Position numbers and translations under genes: made by a program. A DNA stretch of 64,000 nucleotides from NCBI GenBank assembly GCA_003255065.1, contig QAOA01001289.1, forward strand, positions 57,188-121,187, in the 5' to 3' direction. The notes under the pieces are model-generated. The model was given only the letters and a program-made list of their open reading frames with translations, searched no databases and was not told the origin of the DNA. Position 1 is the stretch's first letter. Each line of letters opens with the position of its first letter. Origin of the DNA: Cercis canadensis. Lineage: Eukaryota > Streptophyta > Magnoliopsida > Fabales > Fabaceae. Shown piece after piece: positions 45,501 to 54,236 of the stretch.

Positions 45501-46290
45501 TACACGAATTGATGATTATATTCCATACTCTTAACTTCAAGCAAGTAAAAATTCTACATATTAAAGTGATTATAAATTAATATAAACTCAATATATATCT
45601 GAAAAGCCTTTCAAACCCATTTGCTTTTGATGTCAATGGTTAACATTTTGGACACTCCAACTGTACACCAGCAACTGTTTGAAACACGTGATACAAAAAG
45701 ACCCAATAGGGTAGTCAAAAGAATAATCTTTTAAGAATGTGGCCCGAATTAGCTATTTAAATTACCTAGATACTTCATATATGAAAGCAATTCTCTGTGA
45801 TCCTTTAGAAGATTGAGATTGAGACTTTAGTTGGAGCACCGTCTTTGATCAAAATCCTTGAACTCTCACCCTTGTTTTGTATTTCCAAGTGAAGAAAATA
45901 CTCCTCTATTTAATTGTGAACACTTCCATCAAATACTCACCCAAAATGTTTGACGTGATTATTTCATATTATCTTAAGCTACTGGCGCAGAATTTTCACT
46001 TTATGCCAAAATAGAAATACATAAATAATTCTATGATTGCATTAATGGTTTACTCTCATAGTCAATCCATCTTCGGCGTTTATGGGTCGGGGGACGAACC
46101 CAATGCATCACATATGCCACTGAAAACCTAGTTGCCTACCCAGCATTAATGCAATGGACCACGTGATTTGTTGTGCAGTCTTCCCCAAATATTTTTACCC
46201 AAAAATTTCTCTGATTAGGAATCAACGACTTGTTATGTTCAAGACTTAGAATAATTTCAAAAACTTAAATTGCCTTATTTTATCTTGTGG
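45501..46290. other. Intergenic DNA, no gene seen
   Basis: Nothing recognisable apart from a tRNA-like GGGACGAACCC on the plus strand near 46091, too short to call. Confidence 0.35.
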
Positions 46291-46296
46291 CGAGCA

Positions 46297-46690
46297 CTAA
46301 GTTACTATCTCTTATGTTACACCCCCTCAATTGGGTGGGACTCAATAAGATTTATAGTGTGATTTTAGTGACATTGTGAAGATCTTGAAAAATTGAATCA
46401 CTTAATATGTATCAAAACACACAATTACTTATAAAATTTAACAATAACATGATATAAGAAAGCGTACTAAAAAGTAAATTTGAAAAGTTATTTCCTACCA
46501 AGCTTTCTTATATCGTGTCATTTTTGCATTTTGTAAGGAACTGTGTGTCTTAGCATATACTGGGTGAGTGTCAATTTTTTGAGATCTTTGCAATGATACC
46601 AAAATCACACTGTAACTCTCATTGGATCTCATACATAGGTGAATGAGTGTAACATAAAAAAGTAACATAAGAGGTGGTAACTTAACTCTC
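46297..46690. mobile_element. Foldback MITE with ~180-bp arms
   Basis: The left end TAAGTTACTATCTCTTATGT pairs with the right end ACATAAGAGGTGGTAACTTA. The arms also share TATAAGAAAGC/GCTTTCTTATA near the centre and TTGCAATGATACCAAAATCACACTGTAA. Target repeat not resolved. A diverged half of a similar element is at about 21960-22145. Confidence 0.65.
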
Positions 46691-47074
46691 ATATGATCTT
46701 ATACTTACTTATCACAAATAAGGGTATATGGAATGTGAAAACAAAAGTACTGCAGATTGGATCAATAAGTATGCAAAAGTACTTCTTATCACAAGCATAT
46801 AGAAAAGGGAAAACATTGATTTTTATTCATCTGTACATATTTTTATATACAAGTTGATGGCTCTTATCCAGCTATGATACATGTTAATGAAGAATAATTA
46901 AGGGAGATAAATAAACTTATTGCCTCGCCTAAATGATAACTATCCAAATTAATCATAGTTAATGTAGAGATATGTACAAGGTAAATATCTCTTTATTTAT
47001 GCCTAAAATCATGCCTTATGCTGATAATGTGGAATCTAATTTTTTGATAGTAGCATATGCTTTATTAAAAATGA

Positions 47075-47570
47075 AGTTAATAATTAAACTGATGCTTTGG
47101 CACGTGGAGCAAATTTTGTAGATTTCGGTCAATAATGTACTGCAGATGGATTTTGAGAAATCAGTTCTTTTCACATGGATAGGGTAGGGTGTCCCTTTAT
47201 AATCAATAAAGAAATGGCAAATGATAGGTTATGGAGCTGGAAAGCTCACCAAAATAAAATAAAAAAATAAAAAAAAGATTTGACAGAAGAGTTATGTCGA
47301 TAATTTATGACGCACGTGAGAGAATGATGTAGTGGTATAGTAATTAAAAAATAGAGTACTCCTTTTAGTTTCTTAGTAGATAGGAGAGTTAGCATTTTGT
47401 GCTAGAGAAACTTTGGAAAGGAGTTGCTAGGAATACAATTTTTCGCTAGTCAATCTTAGCAAAGCACAATCCACACCTATACACCACATACACAAGGGAT
47501 GGGGATGTCAGGCCGAGAGAGAAGACTGGCCGAGGCCAATTTCAAACATGGGACCTCTCACCATTACATG
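47075..47570. repeat. Direct repeat, second copy
   Basis: Matches 45030-45500 in the same orientation, about 2.05 kb apart. The CACTA relic starts just beyond its right end. Confidence 0.7.
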
Positions 47571-47619
47571 ATAACTGTTCGCGCCCCTTTCTCGGCACCA
47601 TCGAGCCAACTTTTTCATA

Positions 47620-48340
47620 GTATTTCTCACGGTATTTTTTCATAGAACATAACCATGAGAAAATTGCAAAAAATTGAAAGCGTGAAAAAGTCGTAAGAAT
47701 TTCTCAAGAAATTTTGTTCCATGAGAAAACACTTGTTTCTTTTAGTGCCTAATTTTAAAGTTGGAGAGGTTCTAAGGATCAAATCCAAATGTATCTATTC
47801 TCGGTTAGCATTATTGGCGACTTATATGTAAGTTCTATCTTATAAATTAATCATCATAGCAAAACCTTAAGCTATCAGATGAAAGTCCAAGAATGATTTT
47901 ATATTTAACACGTCCCGGCACGCAAAAATCAAAAATAGAGTTTTTCTCACAGAATTTATGAGAAACAAAAAATCCAAGAGAAATTGTCAAGGAAAAAAGA
48001 GGATTTCTCACAAAATTAGAAATTCTGAAAATTTCTCACGGAATATCAGTCCATGATAAATCTGTGAGAATAACTAAGAGAGAATGGCGGGAAGTTGACA
48101 TGAAAACGTTCTCACGAACAAAACCATAAGTTTTATAGCTATGTTTTTCAAGGACAAACAGTCCATGAGAAATAGAAACGCACCATTTTGGGACATAATT
48201 TCTTACATATTTTGTTTGAGAAACCAAATGCACTATTTCACTAGATGCCGAGATGGGGGGAAATTTGGGCGGACTTTTCTCACAAACTTTTTCCGTGAGA
48301 AATCTTGAAATTTCAGCTCTACCCGTGGCTCAAGTTTCTC
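47620..48340 (+). mobile_element. CACTA subterminal repeat region
   Basis: At least eight copies of a TTTCTCAC(G/A) motif or its reverse complement GTGAGAAA lie on both strands (near 47628, 47945, 48003, 48036, 48063, 48110, 48279 and 48294), with many CCATGAGAAA variants. Arrays of short motifs in both orientations are typical of the ends of En/Spm (CACTA) transposons, where they bind the element's own protein. The exact CACTA terminus was not found. Confidence 0.6.
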
Positions 48341-48966
48341 ATTTGCAACTTAGAGAAAATATAAACATTTGGCGATTTCTCTCTATGAACAGACTTGGAC
48401 AGCGGTTTCCAACTAGTTGAGGGCATTTTCCAGAGTGTGTGGAGATTCTATTCCTTCCTTTTGAAGCTTTAGAGTTGAGGTAGGTTATTTTTCTCCAATT
48501 TTCTCTCCAAGTTTCTCTTCTATTTTCTTTCTCAATGATGCATATTGTGGGTTAGTTTTTGGTATATTTGTGAACTAGTTTAAGTGTAGATTGATTGTGG
48601 ATAAGTATTTGATGAATTATAAACTTTATTAATGGTTTGGTTTAAGAGTTTGCCCTTGATGTTGACTCCAAATTTCAATGATCAAATTGGAGTAGTTGTA
48701 GATTTTTTTGGTATAAATTGGTTGAAGGCTTTATGTGTAAATTTTAATTTTATGGGGTTTAGATACTCATTTATTAAATTAAATTATGTGTGAAATTGTT
48801 GAGATTTTGAAAACTATTTGGGGCTCTTGTTATATGTTATATGTTCATTGTTTGTACATTGGAGTTACATATGATAAGTTAAGTTAACTTAGAAACCCGT
48901 ATAAGAGTTAATCATGTAGGATTGATTGTTGGATAGTCCCTGATTTTGGGACTATTTTTGAAGTAG

Positions 48967-49165
48967 TTGTTCCACTAATAGGACGGCAAAGCTTTAGGAG
49001 CAAGTAGGTCAATTAAATTTCAGAGCACCTTTCTTTTGTTTCTCTGGGTACATAATTATGTTGGTTGAACAGCATAATTGGTATACTTGGAGAACCATAG
49101 GGAGGTGCTGCCAAAATTTGATTGACCTATTTGCTTCCTATAAGTTTCTACTAGTGGTAGAACAA
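48967..49165. repeat. Inverted repeat inside the CACTA relic
   Basis: GTTGTTCCACTAATAGG..CAAGTAGGTCAATTAAATTT..CAGAGCACC on the left pairs with GGTGCTGCCAAAATTTGATT..CCTATTTG..CTAGTGGTAGAACAA on the right; arms are about 90 bp with a short loop at TGGTTGAACAGC. Confidence 0.65.
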
Positions 49166-49212
49166 ACTTCAAGAATGGGATAGAAGCCATACCCAGAGTA
49201 GAAGTTAGTACT

Positions 49213-49455
49213 TTTGAAGCATTATAGGAAAACATTAACATATTGAAGGAATATGGTATCGTCGATGAGCTTTTAATATATTTGACTTGGGGTCCCATAA
49301 GGAAGGTTCAAACATAGGACCGAGTAAGTATCAACGGTTATAAATTTCATATAGAAGCTTGGTCCCATAGTCAAAAAACAAATAATAGTGAAGAATGTTT
49401 AAAGGGATCTAGTTAGGGTGAAGCCAAATCTTCCTATTATGGGTTACTAAAAAAA
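49213..49455 (+). pseudogene. CACTA (En/Spm) transposon protein fragment
   Basis: A single frame reads ENINILKEYGIVDELL, TWGPIRKVQT, a stop, DRVSINGYKFHIEAWSHSQK, TNNSEECLKGSS, a stop, then SYYGLL before the N gap. The INGYKFHT..TQNSG..YYG pattern is the conserved C-terminal region of plant CACTA TNP2-type proteins. The two in-frame stops make it a relic. It agrees with the subterminal repeats to its left. Confidence 0.75.
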
Positions 49456-49818
49456 NNNNNNNNNNNNNNNNNNNNNNNNNNNNNNNNNNNNNNNNNNNNN
49501 NNNNNNNNNNNNNNNNNNNNNNNNNNNNNNNNNNNNNNNNNNNNNNNNNNNNNNNNNNNNNNNNNNNNNNNNNNNNNNNNNNNNNNNNNNNNNNNNNNNN
49601 NNNNNNNNNNNNNNNNNNNNNNNNNNNNNNNNNNNNNNNNNNNNNNNNNNNNNNNNNNNNNNNNNNNNNNNNNNNNNNNNNNNNNNNNNNNNNNNNNNNN
49701 NNNNNNNNNNNNNNNNNNNNNNNNNNNNNNNNNNNNNNNNNNNNNNNNNNNNNNNNNNNNNNNNNNNNNNNNNNNNNNNNNNNNNNNNNNNNNNNNNNNN
49801 NNNNNNNNNNNNNNNNNN
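49456..49818. other. Assembly gap, 363 N
   Basis: A run of N. It hides the junction between the CACTA relic and the BAHD gene, and with it the BAHD start codon and promoter. Confidence 0.98.
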
Positions 49819-51065
49819 CCTCCATCCACGTTTACAGGCCAGAACCAGAATTCCAGTTCCCATATATCATTGAAAGAATGAAAGAGTCACTTGGTAAGAT
49901 CTTGGTCCATTTCTACCCGGTAGCAGGTCGAATACGCTTTACACAAAGTGGGCGTTTGGAAGTGGAGTGCAATGAAATGGGAGTGACGCTATTTGAAGCT
50001 GAATCAGCAAAAACATTAGATCAATACGGTGAATTTGAACCCAAAGAGAGCATCAAAGAGTTGGTTCCCATGGTTGATTACAGCAGCAAGTTATCCATAG
50101 AGGAAGCACCCTTGTTATTGGTACAAGTGACAAGAACCAGTTGCGGTGGTCTTTGTGTGGGTATTGCATTTTCCCACGTAATAGCAGATGGCTCAGCTTT
50201 TGCCCACTTCATCAACTCGTGGGCGAAGCTGGCTCGAGGGGATAAATTAGACCAAGATGATATGCCATTTCTAGATCGAACAATTCTCAAGTCCCCTAAC
50301 CCTGACCCTCCTCTACTGGCACCACATTTTGATCACCCAGAATGCAAGCCATTTCCACTTATATTAGGCTCCTCTGACTACAAGGACGAGCGAGAGAAGG
50401 AGACAACTGTTACATCCTTAAAGATCACAGGAGAGCAGGTAGAGAAGCTAAAGAAGAGAGCCAACAATCAGGTCACAATGAATCAAGAGACTATGTTTCA
50501 CCAAAGACAAAGACTGTACAGCAGATATGAAGCCATTGCTGCTCATATTTGGAGATCTGCGTCGAAGGCTCGGCAAAATGATCCCCATCAACCAACACTA
50601 GTTAGGATTGTTGGTGATATTCGTACCAAATTGGATCCCCCTCTTCCTCGAAATTATCTTGGGAATGCTATACTTCGAGGAGTAACACCCACATGCCTTG
50701 TTGGGGATATCATATCACACCCATTGAGCTATGGTGCCCAAAAAATAAGGGAAGCTACTGGCCTGCTAAGAAATGACTATCTAAAGTCTCAGATTCTTTT
50801 CTTAACAAACGAGCAGAATGTAGATTGGAAACACCAGTTTGCTGGAAATCCTAACATGCATATTGTGAGCTGGATGAGCATGCCAGTATACGAAGCAGAT
50901 TTTGGGTGGGGAAAGCCGGTCTATTTCGGTCCAGTATCTATCCCTGATGATGGCAGAGTATTTATAGTACCAGGCCCGGCCGAAGCTGATTATTTTCTCA
51001 TAGCAACCCGTTTCCAAACAGCTCATATGGAAGCTTTTAAGAAATACTTCTACGAGGATATATAA
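49819..51065 (+). CDS. BAHD acyltransferase (hydroxycinnamoyl-transferase type), 5' end in gap
   Basis: The readable frame begins inside the N gap (IHVYRPEPEFQFPYIIER precedes the first visible Met at 49878) and continues without a break to the TAA at 51063-51065, giving about 414 codons. Roughly 35-45 N-terminal residues are missing, so the full protein would be about 450-460, normal for BAHD enzymes. The catalytic HxxxD motif reads HVIAD (50175-50189) and the structural DFGWG motif is intact (50898-50912). LVHFYPVAGRIR, NYLGNA and SWMSMPVYEADFGWGKP point to the clade with spermidine and shikimate/quinate hydroxycinnamoyl transferases. Family chemistry is acyl-CoA-dependent acylation in the cytosol; acceptor and donor are not determined here. 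No intron in the visible part. Confidence 0.93.
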
Positions 51066-51894
51066 AATTGGTGTTTGCTAGGCTATAGTCACTTATGCTA
51101 CATCTCTAGGGTTTACACATATTGAGTTGATTTGTACTGTCATCAAGGTAAATTTTACTGTATCACATATGAGTTATACATAAAAAGTTTTAATGGATTC
51201 AGTAAAATTTATATAAAGCTGTTATTTTCACACTTTATTTTGTTAATAATACACTATATTTAATGTCTAAATATAATATAAACTAAATTACCTTTAATTA
51301 ATATAATTTTTTTTTAACTTTAACTAAAAACTTTCAATATTAAATGAGGACAAATTAGTCTATATTATACTTATACATTAAATAGAGTGTGATATTAACA
51401 AAATTGAATATGAAAATAGAGGCTCCCAATTTATATTATGTTAACTATACCAATTTGACAAAATATAATTCAAATTCAATGTATAAAACCCTTGAGATGT
51501 GAAGGGTATAGCCAGCATAGAACTCAAACTTAGATCTAGGTGCTAGCCTGCAAATTTTACCTTAGTCAATGTTATATGTGTGGGATGTTTCTTCTTTACT
51601 ATGTGATATGTATTGTTGACTTGTTTTGCACTTATATAAATTATTCTGCATCACTGTCTTTTATATATATATCATCATCATCATCATGGAGCCACGCACT
51701 AGTATTGCTAAGATAAGTAGGTGGGTCTAAATGTTTGCATTAGATGGAAATCAATAATGGAGACTAGTTTTCGTATGCCCTGTTCTACCTCCCTTACCTG
51801 CTATGTAAGTTATGTCACGTGTCTTTTGTCACCTTGCCCCAACATGTATCACACTTGAATTTAATTGCTTTTGTATTTTACAGGTTGCATTATG
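51066..51894. other. 3' flank of the BAHD gene, no gene
   Basis: AT-rich. A short (ATC)n tract lies at 51672-51686. Nothing else recognised. Confidence 0.4.
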
Positions 51895-52035
51895 GAGCCA
51901 TATCTAGTGATGGTCCATTTGTGCTCACTAGTGATATCCTCTTATTTTTTGTAGTTTGGGATACTCTATATATATGTACATTGCTCTTATACTTCCCATT
52001 TTTCAGAATCTAGACCAAACAAGCAAGAGCTAATT
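51895..52035 (-). pseudogene. Dioxygenase exon 4/intron 3 fragment
   Basis: CTAGTGATGGTCCATTTGTG, GCTCACTAGTGATAT and ACATTGCTCTTATACTTCCC align with 42355-42490 of the intact gene (start of exon 4 and end of intron 3). The section that should encode HRVWHT is replaced by unrelated T-rich sequence. Only about 140 bp remain. Confidence 0.8.
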
Positions 52036-52611
52036 AGTCAGCTTAACATAAAATCCTGCGAGATATAGCCAATTCTATGGATTGAAAAGGATTAAGGACA
52101 CAGAATTATAGAAAAATTATGTTTTTATACATAGTGTAAGAAGTGTAGAAAATGAGCCTATGGCAAATATTTCAGTGGTTCTAGTAGTAGTCTAATTAAA
52201 GTTTAAGTGAGTTCGGTTAAATTAAAATATTATTATATGTAAGAGTATTCTTGGATCAACTTTTACACACCAAAACTAAAACCCTGCTTGAGTAATCTTA
52301 AGGGCTCATCTTCACATTGGCTGGCTGCATTCAGGAGAAAAATTTCATTGGGTGTTGTTGGCCTCAAAATTCAAAACTTAGTTTGTCTAGATGAACCTAT
52401 TGCATATTTATCATTAGAACAAACCCTTGTGGTTAAAATAGTGTAAGCATATCATTTTACTTCATTTCAGATTAGAATATGACGAGTAATTATCTTCTCA
52501 CAATTGGATACTTTCACGACCTTTTAATATCTGAATTTTACTCAACCAACAAATATATAAATTGAACCCAGTAAAAATTTATATTTTTGTGAGAGAACTA
52601 TTGTTTAATTA

Positions 52612-52735
52612 TTGAGTAAAATATATTTTAGGTCCTTAAATTATTAATCAATTGTTACTTTAATTCTTGATTTATTTTAGGTACCACATTAGTCCTCAAA
52701 TTAATTATCATTCCATTAGCCAAATTAATACTCTA
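52612..52735. mobile_element. Truncated MITE of the intron-3 family
   Basis: GAGTAAAATATATTTTAGG at the start and TTGTTACTTTAATTCTTG, CATTAGCCAAATTAA further on match the 155-bp element at 42583. The right end is missing. Confidence 0.6.
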
Positions 52736-53044
52736 TTAGCAAAGAAGATAAAAAATTTTATGTGACGCGTTAAATGATAACGTAGCCGTTAATTTCTTCC
52801 GTAGCAGGTTATAGCCAGCACACTAATGGCTCACTATAAAAATAATAAAAAATGCACCGTTTTAACCCTTAAAAAAAATTTATAAAAAAAACAAAACAAA
52901 ACGCTCCTCAATCTACCTTCCTCTCTTTCCTCAAGGCGTCCTACTCGTCCCCCAACCTCCATGACCGGTAGCTCTTTGCTGCTGCTACGTTACTTAGCGG
53001 AGAAAGGACGAAAAAATTTTACTGACCGGCAGTAATTGACGAGG
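52736..53044. other. Intergenic DNA, no gene seen
   Basis: Includes a C-rich stretch (about 52905-53000) next to the expansin relic; no coding assignment. Confidence 0.35.
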
Positions 53045-53727
53045 ACAATTTAGGTGCGTCACGGAGCGATCTCACGGAACATTGGGATGGCGAGGTGGGT
53101 TGGACTAACTGCCATTGTTGCTAGGGAGAGCGAAGTTGGGAGGGCAGAAATTGGTTGTAGTGATACTGATGGAAGGGCTTCTTGGGTTGAACCATCTGGG
53201 ATCTTCAGAGTACTTGATCTCCAAGCAGGCACCGCAGCTCAAGCCATCGTTGAAAAGGTGCTCACAACTGCAGTGTTCATTCCATACCCTTGGCTGTACA
53301 GATTCTCGTACGGACAAGCACCACCTGCAACAAGAAACAAAAATCAAACACACCCATTGCAAAATCATCCCAAAAATTAATCCAGATTTAGCCGAAAACG
53401 GTGAACAAATTTTCGAATGGTAAGGAAAAATTATGGGTGAACTTAGAATGCCAGAGAAAAACGATTTAAGAGAGTAAAATTAAAGGAAAAATAATCAAAA
53501 TGTGAAGATGGCTATGAGAGAAAAGAGCAGAATAGGGGGTGAGTTGCAGAAGAAGGTGAAGAGAAACAAAGAGAAGAAAGGGTAGCCATTGTTCCAGAGG
53601 AATCGCTGCGGCCATAGAAAGTAGCATGGGCACTCTGCCATGGGCCACCAGTGTCAGACTCCAAGAATCGAGTGGTGGTGGTGACAAAAGGAGAGAGCAA
53701 TGAAGCAATGCAGAGAAGAGCAGTCAT
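53045..53727 (-). pseudogene. Alpha-expansin pseudogene, copy B
   Basis: Exon 1 (53727-53587) encodes a signal peptide MTALLCIASLLSPF and GGPWQSAHATFYGRSDSSG, ending at ATGGC without a GT donor. Exon 2 begins after a TTGTTGCAG acceptor at 53324: GACPYENLYSQGYGMNTAVV, a 1-base deletion, then FNDGLSCGACLEIK, DPRWF and TNFCPPNFALPSNNG. The Trp-Cys after this in functional expansins is replaced by a stop and Ser (GS, TAG, SNPP). A further frame change precedes IPMFREIAP and a stop at about 53050. The rest of the catalytic-like domain and the cellulose-binding domain are absent. Copy A (41172) keeps only exon 1. Confidence 0.85.
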
Positions 53728-54043
53728 TACTTCTGAGACTAAAGAGTGGAAGTTAGAGAGAGAATGGAAGAAGAAAGTTTTGGAATTTTTCCAATTGGTA
53801 TAAACACTATTTAAGATTGTAGTTATGTAAATAGCAAGTAGCAAAAGGGAAATAACCTCAAGCAATAGTCCAAGTGGTCATTGACCACTTATATGTCAGC
53901 TCTATCTCATAAACTAATTAGCATGAAAAATTATCAAGAACCTCTCCCTTTAAAATACACATGAATTTTATGAGAATATGTCCACGTCAATTGCTTTTAA
54001 GGGTGGTTTGAGGATTCACACTGGTGTATGAGAGTTAGACTGT

Positions 54044-54081
<38 letters not shown>
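54044..54081. repeat. (GA)n microsatellite
   Basis: About nineteen GA/AG units. A shorter run is present at the equivalent place in block A (about 41688-41704). Confidence 0.9.
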
Positions 54082-54083
<2 letters not shown>

Positions 54084-54236
54084 AAATGGATGATGAAACC
54101 ATCAGAAGAAAATATAATTAGCAATGGACTAACATAAGTAGAACAAACTTACTACACTTTGCATTATGCTCTTTAGTTCTCTTACCAAAGGAAGCACAAT
54201 TTTCATTCTACTATCTTTACGCTCTTGTTAAGAAAG

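Noticed and set aside
46080-46110. tRNA-like GGGACGAACCC as a tRNA gene or SINE
   Set aside because: No matching cloverleaf arms or A box within the needed distance.
49409-49863. Minus-strand frames running through the N gap
   Set aside because: They consist almost wholly of unknown bases.
53512-53865. 117-codon minus frame as a novel gene
   Set aside because: Only the central part is meaningful and is expansin exon 1; the ends are read-through into intron and 5' flank.
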